A stretch of 32,169 nucleotides of DNA from contig CAZGUH010000044.1 in NCBI GenBank assembly GCA_964529005.1, positions 1 through 32,169 on the forward strand. Direction: 5' to 3'. Of the stretch, positions 7,669 to 15,749 are shown in pieces. Within the stretch, counting starts at the first letter, position 1; each line of letters opens with the position of its first letter. The DNA comes from CAZGUH01 sp964529005. GTDB lineage: Bacteria > Actinomycetota > Acidimicrobiia > Acidimicrobiales > Ilumatobacteraceae. The notes below the pieces were generated by a model, which saw nothing but the letters and a program-made list of their open reading frames with translations, was not told the origin of the DNA and did not search any database. The position numbers and the translations under genes are program-made.

Positions 7669-8628
7669 ATGTACGAGGGGGCTCTGGTCGATTGTCATAC
7701 CCACATCTTTCCGGACGACGCGTACCGGCATGATTTCGTCACGCCCCACTGCATGGACATCGGGGAACAAGAAGCGTTTCTCGATGACGCGCTCGGTTTC
7801 TCGAAGGAGTGCGGTGTCTCGCGCCTGAATCTGCTGCTGTATCACCCCTCTGGATGGAAGCACACCGATAAGACGAGCGGCCTTCCTCTTCATCCCCGCG
7901 CGTCTCAAGAGGGTCGTCGGCGAGCGGAGGAGCTTCGTCAGGAGGTCGTCGACGAGGTCGTCGCGTACAACGAATGGGGGATCAGGGTCAGCTCAGAGCG
8001 CTCAGATGTCACGTGCTTCCTCGGGCTGAACCCTGTCCTCATGGCGCCTGATTACATGATGGCGGAGCTCGACGACAAGGTCTCGCGGGGTGCCGTTGGG
8101 GTCAAGCTCGTGGCCCTGGATTATTGCGCCCAATTCGACGATCGCCGCCACTGGGCGATCTACGACTACTGTCAGACGGCTGGAGTCCCAATTCTGGTGG
8201 CTCCCGGATCGCAGTGCCATTACAGCGCGAGGCCAGAAGTGTGGGGTCACCCTTTGTATCTTCTTGAGGTTCTCCGCAACTTCCCACGCTTGAAGATATG
8301 CTTCGCGCACTTCGGTTGGAACAACGTCTTCGAGGACTACAGTCAGCGCGGGGTCATTCTCCAGCTCGGTGACATGTTCCCCGGGGTGCACGCCGACATC
8401 TCGTTCGCAATCAGTCGTGTCGCGCGCGGTCAGGACGATGCCGAGTCGCTCGTCGCTGCGATTCGGCGGCTCGGACCCGAGCGGGTGCTGTTCGGAACGA
8501 ACTACGGCTCGCGAACTCGCTCGTGGGCGACGACGGATGTCGAGGCGTTCCGCGGGCTGCCGCTCACAGAGCGCGAGTTCGTTCTGATCGGCAGCGAGAA
8601 CTTCGACCGCGTCATCGGCCGCAGCTGA
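7669..8628 (+). CDS. Amidohydrolase 2 (ACMSD/resorcylate decarboxylase-like) family protein
   Basis: A 319-residue TIM-barrel metal hydrolase or decarboxylase. The N-terminal HxH motif is in LVDCHTHIFPDD, a central strand reads GAVGVKLVALDY, and the later His is in ICFAHFGWNN. The final barrel motif, usually GSDYP in this family, reads LFGTNYGSRTR, so the conserved Asp is Asn. ATG 7669 follows AAGGGG. It heads a rightward run with two acyl-CoA dehydrogenases and a CoA-transferase behind operator A, so it likely acts on an intermediate of the same pathway (C-C or ring hydrolysis, or decarboxylation). Confidence 0.82.
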   Translation: MYEGALVDCHTHIFPDDAYRHDFVTPHCMDIGEQEAFLDDALGFSKECGVSRLNLLLYHPSGWKHTDKTSGLPLHPRASQEGRRRAEELRQEVVDEVVAYNEWGIRVSSERSDVTCFLGLNPVLMAPDYMMAELDDKVSRGAVGVKLVALDYCAQFDDRRHWAIYDYCQTAGVPILVAPGSQCHYSARPEVWGHPLYLLEVLRNFPRLKICFAHFGWNNVFEDYSQRGVILQLGDMFPGVHADISFAISRVARGQDDAESLVAAIRRLGPERVLFGTNYGSRTRSWATTDVEAFRGLPLTEREFVLIGSENFDRVIGRS

Positions 8629-8674
8629 CGAGTCGAACCGAGTCCCGTCGTTTCGAGGCAACGAGGAGCAGCGA

Positions 8675-9787
8675 ATGGATTTCACTCACACCGAGGAGCA
8701 GGAGCAGGTTCGCTCCACGGTGCGGCGATTTCTCGACGAATACTCGCCGGAGCAGGAGGTCCGTCGCCTGATGATGACCAGCGAGGGGTACGACCCCGCG
8801 GTGTGGACTCGGATGGCCAACGAGCTGGGATTACAGGGGCTGGTGATCCCGGAGTCGTACGGCGGCTCTGGCGCCTCCTGGGTCGAGCTCGGCATCGTGC
8901 TGGAGGAGATGGGCCGGTCGCTGCTGTGCGCGCCGTTCCTCTCCACTGTTCTTGCGGCGACCACACTGCTCGAGTCGGGCGATGCCGAGGCGCAGAAGGC
9001 GTTCCTCCCCGGCATCGCTGAGGGCGCCACGGTCGCCACGGTCGCGCTCGTCGACGCGTTCGGCGATCACGCGGGATCGGCCACGGCGATCAGCGCGACG
9101 CCCGCGACAGGCGGCTACGCATTGACGGGCCGCACGAGCTTCGTCTTGGATGGCGCCACCGCGGACATCGTTCTCGTTCTGGCTCGCACGCCGAGCGGTC
9201 CGACTCTCTTCGTCGTCCGCAGAGATGATCCCGGGTTCGCCGCGACGCCCTTGCCGACGCTCGACCTCACGCGCAAGCTGGCGCAGATCGACCTCGTCGA
9301 CGCGACGGGCCAGCCGGTCGGAGCGGAGGGAGAGGGGCTTGCGATCCTCGCCCGCGTGCTCGACCTCGCTTCGATCGCTCTCGCGGCCGAGCAGGTGGGG
9401 TGCGCCCAGGCGGCGCTCGAGATGGCGGTGGCGTATTCCAAGGTGCGTATCCAGTTCGGCCAGCTGATCGGATCATTTCAAGCGATCAAGCACAAGTGCG
9501 CTGACGTGTTCGTCGAGGTCGAGTCGGCGAAGTCGGCCGCGTACTACGCGTTCCGCGCGGCGAGCGATCGGAGCGAGGAGCTCGCCGCATGCGCCTCGCT
9601 GGCGAAGGCCTTCTGCTCGGACGCTGCTGTCCTCGCGACGCACGAGAACGTGCAGATCCACGGTGGAATCGGGTTCACGTGGGAAGTGGCGCCCCACCTC
9701 TACCTCAAGCGGGCTCGATCGATGGAGCTCTACCTCGGTGACCCGCGATACCACCGCGAACGGCTCGTGCAGTTGATCGGTGGCTGA
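8675..9787 (+). CDS. Acyl-CoA dehydrogenase (short form, 370 aa)
   Basis: A flavin acyl-CoA dehydrogenase that introduces an alpha,beta double bond into an acyl-CoA. It starts MDFTHTEEQEQVRSTVRRFLDEYSPEQ, has the helical domain GLQGLVIPESYGGSGASWVELGIVLEEMGR, a middle beta domain with YALTGRTSFVLDGATADIVLVLAR, and the C-terminal FGQLIGSFQAIKHKCADVFVEVESAK and NVQIHGGIGFTWEVAPHLYLKRA. It ends at LYLGDPRYHRERL without the EGT-type catalytic-Glu motif of fatty-acid enzymes. That is usual for the alpha partner of heteromeric actinobacterial FadE pairs, so it may pair with the 415-residue enzyme two genes on. The start has GAGGAG upstream; the next ORF begins at its stop. Confidence 0.92.
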   Translation: MDFTHTEEQEQVRSTVRRFLDEYSPEQEVRRLMMTSEGYDPAVWTRMANELGLQGLVIPESYGGSGASWVELGIVLEEMGRSLLCAPFLSTVLAATTLLESGDAEAQKAFLPGIAEGATVATVALVDAFGDHAGSATAISATPATGGYALTGRTSFVLDGATADIVLVLARTPSGPTLFVVRRDDPGFAATPLPTLDLTRKLAQIDLVDATGQPVGAEGEGLAILARVLDLASIALAAEQVGCAQAALEMAVAYSKVRIQFGQLIGSFQAIKHKCADVFVEVESAKSAAYYAFRAASDRSEELAACASLAKAFCSDAAVLATHENVQIHGGIGFTWEVAPHLYLKRARSMELYLGDPRYHRERLVQLIGG

Positions 9788-9788
9788 C

Positions 9789-12257
9789 ATGCCGATGACC
9801 GAATTGCCGCTAGCGGGAGTGCGCGTGGTCGACATGTCGGAGCAGAAGCTCGAGTCGACCGGCCGACTCCTTGCCGACTTCGGTGCCGACGTGATTCGGG
9901 TCGAGCCGCCCGACGGCGCCGCCTCGCGCCATCGCGCGCCGATCTGCGCGGGTGTCAGCATCTACTTCGCAGTCCGCAACGCCAACAAGCGCGGCGTCAC
10001 GCTCGACCTCGCATCAACCGACGGGCAGGCGCGGCTGTGGTCGCTGCTCTCCTCTGCGGACATATGGATCGAGAGCGCGCCCCCCGGCGCTCTCGCCCGC
10101 TACGGATTCGACCCGCTGAGTGTTCACAGCCGATTGCCGGAGCTCGTGATCTTGTCCACGACCGACTTCGGTCAGACCGGTCCGTACAAGGACTACTGCG
10201 CGACCGACTCGGTGCTCCTGGCTTTGGGAACGCAGCTCAGCCGGTGCGGCAAGCCTGGCCGGCCGCCGTTGCTTCCCCCGGGTGGCATGTCCTACGAAAC
10301 CAGCGCGTCGCAGGCGGCGCTCGCGGTCCTCAATGGCTACTACCAGCGTCTCGTCACCGGGATCGGCGATCACCTCGACTTCTCCATCCACGAGTCGACG
10401 TTGATGGTGATCGACCCACCAGTCGGGAGCGTGGGCACAGCGACCGCGGGGGCGAAGACGAAGGAAACGGCGGCGGTGGTGAGTTTCGACGAGCCACGTG
10501 GACGGCCCACCGCCAACCCCTATCCGATCTTCCGGTGCGCGGACGGATACGTCAGGATCCTGACGTTGACCCCACCGCAATGGCGGGCGATCCGTGAATG
10601 GCTTGGCGACCCAGAGCTGCTGCGGAATCCGCTGTACGAGACGATTCGTGGCCGTGAGCAGGGACGCGAACACATCTTTCCTCTGTACGCGGAGTTCGTG
10701 CGCGACCGCACGATGGCCGACCTGGTTCATGACGGCCAGGCCCGCGGGGTGCCGATCGCTCCGGTGATGACGACGCTCGACGTGCTGCAGGAGGAGCACT
10801 ACGAAGCCCGAGGCGCGTTCGTCGAGCAAGAGATCGCGCCGGGTGTATGCGCTCGCGTGCCGTCAGGCTTCGTCGAGATCGACGGCGAGCGTGTCGGCGT
10901 CCGCCATCGCGCGCCGGAAGTCGGAGAACACAACGACGAGGTGTTCGCTCAGCTGCCGCCCGTCACGAGAGCTCCGGCAGCGCGCCCCGCGCCGACGATG
11001 GCGGCGAGGCTTCCACTCGAGGGGATCCGCGTCTGCGACTTCGGCGCCGTCGTGTTCGGCTCGGAGGTCGGCCGCCTCCTCGCCGACATGGGGGCCGAGG
11101 TGATCAAGGTCGAGAACAGTGCGTTTCCCGACTCGGTTCGGCAGGTCAGCGGTGATCCGGGCCCGATGAGCGTCAACTTCGCGCTGGCGAACCGCAATAA
11201 GCAGTGCATCGGCTTGAACCTCCGGAGCCCGCGAGGAGTTGACGTCCTGAAGCGGATCGTCGCCGTGTGCGACGTCTTCATGTCGAACTTCAAGCCTGGG
11301 ACGCTCGAACGTCTCGGCGTCACGTACGAGACATTGTCCGCGGTCAATCCACGCCTCGTGTGGATGTCTGCGAGCGCGGTGGGGCATACCGGACCGTGGG
11401 CGCATTGGCTCGGATACGGCCCGTTGGTCCGATGCGCCACCGGGCTCACGAACCTTTGGCGCTATCCGGACGATCCCGCGAGCTTCAGCGACAACGCCAC
11501 GATCTATCCGGATCACTACGGCGCGCGGGTCGCGGCAGCGGCTGTCGTCGCCGGCCTCATTCGGGTCAAGCGCACGGGACGTGGAGCCGACATCCGAGCG
11601 TCGCAGGCCGAGCTCGTCATCAATCAGTTGGCTGAGGAGTTCGTGAAGGAGAGCGTCGAGCCAGGGAGCTCGCATCCGCGTGGCAATACGTCGGATATCG
11701 GCGCTCCGTGGGGCGTCTACCCCTGCGCAGGCGATGACGAGTGGTGTGTCATCACTGTTCGTGACGACGATGAGTGGAGGCGGTTCGTCCAGGCGATCGG
11801 GGCGCCAGCGTGGGCGAGCGACCCACGCTTCGACGCCTCCGATGGGCGGATGGCCCATCGACAGGCGCTCGACGCACTCGTATCCGAGTGGACTGGCCAG
11901 TTGCCGCCCGACGGGGTGATGTCGACGCTCCAGGACGCGAAGATCGCGGCGGGAAAGATGGTGCGGCGCGCCGAGCTTCTCGGCGATCCGCACTTGCAGG
12001 CGCGCAGCTTCTTCGCCTGGCTCCATCAGCCGGAGCTTCCGGCGCCGATTCCGATGGAGAACCGTCCATTCCATGCTCTTTACGTCGCCGCGCCTCCGCT
12101 GCGCCGGGCGCCGAAGTTCGGAGAGCACACCGTCTCGTTCTTTCGGGAGGTCGTGGGGATGGAGGATGCCGAGATCGAGGACCTCATCGCGGAAGGCGCG
12201 CTCGAGGCGGCTGGCGCCGTCGAACAGGACTGCGAGAACACGTTTGTTGGGAGATGA
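9789..12257 (+). CDS. Double-length fused CaiB/BaiF family III CoA-transferase
   Basis: An 822-residue protein made of two complete family III CoA-transferase units. Unit 1 (about 1-385) starts LPLAGVRVVDMSEQKLESTGRLLADFGADVIRVE; unit 2 (about 404-822) starts LPLEGIRVCDFGAVVFGSEVGRLLADMGAEVIKVE. An Ala/Pro-rich linker joins them without a stop. Single-domain relatives are about 400 residues and form interlocked dimers. Both units show Glu (Glu202 in DFSIHES, Glu608 in RASQAEL) where I align the catalytic Asp of formyl-CoA transferase. They move CoA from a donor thioester to a carboxylic acid, and no acyl-CoA ligase is seen in the cluster, so this may be the activation step. GTG 9780 is an alternative start. 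Confidence 0.9.
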   Translation: MPMTELPLAGVRVVDMSEQKLESTGRLLADFGADVIRVEPPDGAASRHRAPICAGVSIYFAVRNANKRGVTLDLASTDGQARLWSLLSSADIWIESAPPGALARYGFDPLSVHSRLPELVILSTTDFGQTGPYKDYCATDSVLLALGTQLSRCGKPGRPPLLPPGGMSYETSASQAALAVLNGYYQRLVTGIGDHLDFSIHESTLMVIDPPVGSVGTATAGAKTKETAAVVSFDEPRGRPTANPYPIFRCADGYVRILTLTPPQWRAIREWLGDPELLRNPLYETIRGREQGREHIFPLYAEFVRDRTMADLVHDGQARGVPIAPVMTTLDVLQEEHYEARGAFVEQEIAPGVCARVPSGFVEIDGERVGVRHRAPEVGEHNDEVFAQLPPVTRAPAARPAPTMAARLPLEGIRVCDFGAVVFGSEVGRLLADMGAEVIKVENSAFPDSVRQVSGDPGPMSVNFALANRNKQCIGLNLRSPRGVDVLKRIVAVCDVFMSNFKPGTLERLGVTYETLSAVNPRLVWMSASAVGHTGPWAHWLGYGPLVRCATGLTNLWRYPDDPASFSDNATIYPDHYGARVAAAAVVAGLIRVKRTGRGADIRASQAELVINQLAEEFVKESVEPGSSHPRGNTSDIGAPWGVYPCAGDDEWCVITVRDDDEWRRFVQAIGAPAWASDPRFDASDGRMAHRQALDALVSEWTGQLPPDGVMSTLQDAKIAAGKMVRRAELLGDPHLQARSFFAWLHQPELPAPIPMENRPFHALYVAAPPLRRAPKFGEHTVSFFREVVGMEDAEIEDLIAEGALEAAGAVEQDCENTFVGR

Positions 12258-12260
12258 CAC

Positions 12261-13508
12261 GTGACGATCAGCAATTTCGAGGCCCAGGCGGCGGAGGTGC
12301 GCAGCGCAGCGCGCGCGTGGTTGGCCGATCACTGGGATCCGACGATCGAACCCGCTGAGTGGCGACGCATTGCGGTCGACTCGGGTTGGGCGTGCCCGAC
12401 GTTTCCGCTCGGCCAGTGCGGACGCGGTCTCGCTCCCGCGTTCGTGCCGATCGTCGCCGAGGAGTTTGCGCGCGTCGGGGCCAGGAGTCCGGCGTTCGGC
12501 GAGGGGCTCGACGGTCAGGCCATCTACATGGCGACCGCGATGCTGGTGCACGGTTCCGAGGACATGAAGGCAACGCTCATGCCCAAGGTGCTGCGCGGCG
12601 ATCTGGGCGGCGGCGTCCTGCTCTACAGCGAGCCCGGCGCCGGATCCGACCTCGCGGGACTCCAGACCCGTGCTGACCGCGATGGAGACGGTTACCGCAT
12701 CAACGGGCAGAAGATCTGGTCGACGGGCGCGATGACGGGCGGATACGGCTGCCTCGTCGCCCGGACCAACTGGGACCTGCCCAAGCACCAAGGCCTCAGC
12801 TTCTTCTGTATGCCTCTCGCCATCGATGGCGTTCGCCGGAAGGGCATCGAAGTGCGGCCCATCAAGCAGATGACGGGGCTCGACGATGACTTCTGCGAGG
12901 TGTTCTTCGAGGATGCCTGGGTGCCCGCGGAAAACCTCATCGGCGACGAGAACGACGGGTGGCGCGTCCTCCAGACGGTGCTCGCACGCGAGCGGTTCAC
13001 CATCGGGACTCTCGCCCAACCGAAGAAGAGCAGCTTCGACGTCGTCCCGGTCCTCGGCGACGCCGCCGACCTCGTCGACGCCGCGCGCCGAGGCGGAAAG
13101 TTCGATGACGCAAATGTTCGTCAGATGATCGCGCAGATCCACACGTGGCGGCTGGCCCAGGCGTGGACGATGCAGCGCGACGCCGCGGCGCAGAAGTTGG
13201 GCGGAACGTCGTCGCTGGCCTCGATCGGAAAGCTGGCGAACGCTCGCATTCAGCACACCACGGGAGCGCTGCTGCGGCTCGTTGCCGGGCACGACGCGCT
13301 GCTCTACGACTACAACGCCGTCGACGTGAACTCGCCCAACTACCGTGCGATGCGGGCCTTCGTGAGTTCGATCGGCGGCGGGACTGACCAGATCCAGCGC
13401 AACGTCCTGTCCGAACGCGTTCTCGGAATGCCCAAGGGCCCCGACCCGTACCACGGCGTGCCGTTCAAGGACGTGCCGAAGGACGCCGCGACCCGCCGGT
13501 TCAGCTGA
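12261..13508 (+). CDS. Acyl-CoA dehydrogenase (long form, 415 aa)
   Basis: Second flavin acyl-CoA dehydrogenase of the operon, three bases behind the CoA-transferase with start GTG 12261 and GGGAG upstream. Motifs are LLYSEPGAGSDLAGLQTRADRDGDGYRINGQKIWSTGA (substrate and FAD-binding beta domain), FCEVFFEDAWVPAENLIGDENDGWRV, and the C-terminal IGGGTDQIQRNVLSERVLGMPKGP that contacts FAD. It resembles the larger subunits of mycobacterial heteromeric FadE enzymes. With the 370-residue enzyme upstream it could form an alpha2beta2 dehydrogenase acting on a bulky acyl-CoA; this pairing is inferred from gene order and size. Confidence 0.93.
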   Translation: MTISNFEAQAAEVRSAARAWLADHWDPTIEPAEWRRIAVDSGWACPTFPLGQCGRGLAPAFVPIVAEEFARVGARSPAFGEGLDGQAIYMATAMLVHGSEDMKATLMPKVLRGDLGGGVLLYSEPGAGSDLAGLQTRADRDGDGYRINGQKIWSTGAMTGGYGCLVARTNWDLPKHQGLSFFCMPLAIDGVRRKGIEVRPIKQMTGLDDDFCEVFFEDAWVPAENLIGDENDGWRVLQTVLARERFTIGTLAQPKKSSFDVVPVLGDAADLVDAARRGGKFDDANVRQMIAQIHTWRLAQAWTMQRDAAAQKLGGTSSLASIGKLANARIQHTTGALLRLVAGHDALLYDYNAVDVNSPNYRAMRAFVSSIGGGTDQIQRNVLSERVLGMPKGPDPYHGVPFKDVPKDAATRRFS

Positions 13509-13521
13509 CGGCGGCTCGATC

Positions 13522-13555
13522 CGCTGATCGGGCGCGCGGTGGCGCCTGATCAGCG
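13522..13555. terminator. Bidirectional hairpin terminator between convergent genes
   Basis: Inverted repeat CGCTGATCgGGCGC (13522-13535) with GGCGCCTGATCAGCG (13541-13555), one mismatch and a short loop. It lies between the rightward dehydrogenase stop and the leftward enoyl-CoA hydratase stop, so it could serve both strands. Confidence 0.65.
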
Positions 13556-13601
13556 AGCTGTCACCGAGCCGCCCGCGTGGTGCCAGCCACCTGAGCTGGC
13601 G

Positions 13602-14492
13602 CTACCGACCTTTCCACTGAGGATCACGCTTTTCGACGAAGGCGCGCATCCCTTCCTGGGAGTCTTCGCTTGCCTTCATCGCGAGGCCAGATTCGAGCGC
13701 GAGGAGCTTGGCCTCTTGCTCGTCGGTGGAGATGGAGGCCCGAGACAAGGCCTTCCCGTATCGCACGGCCAGCGGGGCTGCCTTGGCCACCGCCTCCGCG
13801 AGTTCGATCGCTGCGTCAAGGCCTTGGCCTGTCGGCGCCACACGGTTCGCGAGGCCGACGTCGTAGGCGCGCTGCGCGGTGATGGGGATGCCCGTCAGGA
13901 TCATCTCGAACGCGATGCTCGGTGGGATTCGGCGGGGGAGGCGTTCGATGCCGCCTGCACCGGCCGCGATTCCCCGGAGCGCCTCGGTCAGACCGAATTG
14001 AGCGTGCTCCTCGGCGACGATCATGTCGCACGCGAGGCACATCTCGCAGCCGCCACCGACGGCCACACCGTTGACGGCCGCGATGATCGGCTTCTTCAAC
14101 CGCGGTGAGACACCGCCGAAGCCGACGTCGAGATAGGGCGGAGAGCCAGGAACGGCGCCGGCCGAGTACTTGTAGTTCGGCTTGCCCTTGGTGACGACTG
14201 CCTTCAGATCCGCGCCCGCGCAGAACGCCTTGTCGCCCGTGCCGGTGACCACGTGCACCCAGATGTCGTCGTCTGCCTCGTGCGTCAGCCACGTCTCGAT
14301 GAGCGCAGCTTCCATGTCGACGTCGATCGCGTTCCGCGCTTCCGGCCGGTTCAATCGCACGACGCCGATGTGTCCTCGCCGTTCGACCACGACGACCGGC
14401 TCACCCGCACGATTCTGTGGTATCTCGACCAACGCAGCCTCCCACGCATGTTTGAAATCGAAGTTGATTGCCGACCGAACCCGTCGCGTCAT
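13602..14492 (-). CDS. Enoyl-CoA hydratase/isomerase (crotonase family)
   Basis: A 296-residue crotonase-fold enzyme, expected to hydrate an enoyl-CoA. VVERRGHIGVVRLNRPEARNAIDVDM is the family opening; KAFCAGADLKAV supplies the oxyanion hole. Both general acid/base glutamates of hydratases are present: GGGCEMCLACD and FGLTEALRGIAAGAGG. About 30 residues precede the usual start, giving a length above the common 260; ATG 14492 has no clear ribosome site and a downstream start (TTG at LVEIPQ) is possible. Its promoter, with operator B on the -35, lies 40-65 bases upstream. It is transcribed away from the SDR gene. Confidence 0.92.
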   Translation of the reverse strand: MTRRVRSAINFDFKHAWEAALVEIPQNRAGEPVVVVERRGHIGVVRLNRPEARNAIDVDMEAALIETWLTHEADDDIWVHVVTGTGDKAFCAGADLKAVVTKGKPNYKYSAGAVPGSPPYLDVGFGGVSPRLKKPIIAAVNGVAVGGGCEMCLACDMIVAEEHAQFGLTEALRGIAAGAGGIERLPRRIPPSIAFEMILTGIPITAQRAYDVGLANRVAPTGQGLDAAIELAEAVAKAAPLAVRYGKALSRASISTDEQEAKLLALESGLAMKASEDSQEGMRAFVEKRDPQWKGR

Positions 14493-14529
14493 ACAGCATC
14501 ACGCGTGGGGCCGACATGGACGGGCCGCA

Positions 14530-14571
14530 GGATAACAGTCGTCGTCTCTTCTGGTCAACAGAGGAGTTGAC
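14530..14571 (-). promoter_or_regulatory. Operator B and promoter of the enoyl-CoA hydratase
   Basis: Perfect operator GTCAAC-AGAGGA-GTTGAC at 14554-14571 in a divergent gap. On the minus strand its arm gives the -35 TTGACC (14553-14558), followed after exactly 17 bases by TTATCC (14530-14535) as -10. On the plus strand the other arm offers TTGACG (14567-14572) but no good -10 follows at normal spacing. Confidence 0.75.
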
Positions 14572-14655
14572 GACGTACGAGGCGGGTTGCAAAGGAGCCG
14601 CTTGCATAGCGCACGCTCTTTCCGAGCCGTCAACGCGCGTGCTGACGCGACCCGG

Positions 14656-14661
14656 TACGAT
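14656..14661 (+). promoter_or_regulatory. Possible -10 box for a leaderless SDR transcript
   Basis: TACGAT lies with its last base seven positions before the GTG at 14668. In actinobacteria this spacing usually marks a transcript that begins at the start codon. No convincing -35 is seen and there is no ribosome site before the GTG. Confidence 0.4.
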
Positions 14662-14667
14662 GCACGC

Positions 14668-15570
14668 GTGTCCTTCCTGGCGCGCAAGGCGATCATCGTG
14701 ACCGGGGCAGGGCTCGGCATCGGGCGAGCAGAGGCGATCGAGCTCGCCCGACAGGGGGCGAGCGTCGTCGTGGCCGACCTCGACGCAGCCGCCGCGCAGG
14801 ACACCGCTCGAGCGATCGTCGACGTCGGCGGAGCGTGCGCCGTCGTCGCCGGCGACTGTGCGGACGAAGCGACTGCCGACGCTCTCGTCGCCTGTGCTCT
14901 CGACGAGTTCGGTCGGCTCGATGGGCTCGTCAACAACGCCGGGCTGTTGAGGGACCGCACCGTCGCAAAGATGTCTGCTGCGGAATGGGATGACGTCATC
15001 CGCGTCAACCTGCGCAGCCACTACATCATGACCCACGCTGCGTTCTGTCATTGGCGGGCTCGGGGGTCCCCGGGACGAGTCGTGTGCACGTCGAGCACGA
15101 GCGGCATCCTCGGCAGCTTCGGCCAGGCGAACTACGCCGCCGCGAAGGCGGGGGTCGCTGCCCTTTGCGTCGTCGCTTCCCTGGAAGGATGGAAACACGG
15201 CATCACCGTGAACGCCATCTGCCCCGCGGCCCGTACGCGTCTGTCGGAAGGCGCGTACGGCGCCATCGCTCGTGCGGCCGACGATGCGTTCGACTTCTGG
15301 AGCCCCGACAACGTCGCGCCTCTCGTCGCGTTCCTGTGCAGCGATGCCTCGGCCCATGTCAGCGGCAAGGTGTTCGGAGTGCAGGGTGATGCGATCGAGG
15401 TGTATCGCCCGTGGGTGAGCGCCGCCGTCAGGCGCAACGATCGCCATCGGTGGCACGCGCCCTCATTGCAGGGCACGATCGATGTTCTTCTCGCAGAGGC
15501 CGGCTTGCGGCCGGAGCCGAACGACCCGATGCTCGCGCTGCGGTTCTCGATGCGCGCGGGCGATGCGTGA
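14668..15570 (+). CDS. Short-chain dehydrogenase/reductase (SDR)
   Basis: A 300-residue NAD(P)-dependent oxidoreductase, probably oxidising a hydroxyacyl-CoA. The cofactor motif is IIVTGAGLGIGRAEAIELARQGASVVVADLD, with NNAGLL, VNLRSHY, catalytic Ser in TSSTSGILGSFGQ and YAAAK four residues apart as usual. About 60 residues after the core (from VAPLVAFLCSDASAHVSGKVF) form an extended tail, as in SDR domains of peroxisomal multifunctional type 2-like enzymes. GTG 14668 is chosen because it begins just before the first strand; the longer upstream frame runs through operator B's surroundings. It is divergent from the hydratase, giving consecutive beta-oxidation steps. Confidence 0.9.
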   Translation: MSFLARKAIIVTGAGLGIGRAEAIELARQGASVVVADLDAAAAQDTARAIVDVGGACAVVAGDCADEATADALVACALDEFGRLDGLVNNAGLLRDRTVAKMSAAEWDDVIRVNLRSHYIMTHAAFCHWRARGSPGRVVCTSSTSGILGSFGQANYAAAKAGVAALCVVASLEGWKHGITVNAICPAARTRLSEGAYGAIARAADDAFDFWSPDNVAPLVAFLCSDASAHVSGKVFGVQGDAIEVYRPWVSAAVRRNDRHRWHAPSLQGTIDVLLAEAGLRPEPNDPMLALRFSMRAGDA

Positions 15571-15661
15571 TTGGGCGGGCCGCGCGTCTGTCATCATCAA
15601 CGTTGAGGCACTGATCATCCGATGGCTGGCGGAAGCGTCCAGTTTTTGCAGCGTCTGTTTC

Positions 15662-15706
15662 TTGACGGACCGGCGAACCTAGGAGATACTCAACACTGAC
15701 GTTGAC
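15662..15706 (+). promoter_or_regulatory. Operator C and promoter of the ABC importer operon
   Basis: -35 TTGACG (15662-15667), 17-base spacer, -10 GATACT (15685-15690). The operator CTCAAC-ACTGAC-GTTGAC (15689-15706; one mismatch to the consensus) starts within the -10 and covers the expected transcription start. This differs from the other sites, where the arm is the -35. The gene start is at 15750. Confidence 0.65.
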
Positions 15707-15749
15707 GAACCAGCCTCATTGGCCGGTCGAGTTCCAAGGGGGGAATGCC

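Noticed and set aside
8675..9787. Reading the short acyl-CoA dehydrogenase as a truncated pseudogene
   Set aside because: It has all three domains and a normal ending for the short FadE type; length agrees with known alpha-type subunits.
10998..12257. A separate second CoA-transferase gene starting at the internal ATG
   Set aside because: The frame is continuous through the linker and no ribosome site precedes the ATG, so a fused protein is the simpler reading.
10863..13454. 863-codon open frame on the minus strand opposite the CoA-transferase and dehydrogenase
   Set aside because: Antisense shadow of two clearly conserved genes; Arg/His-rich, no recognisable motif, a product of the GC3 bias.
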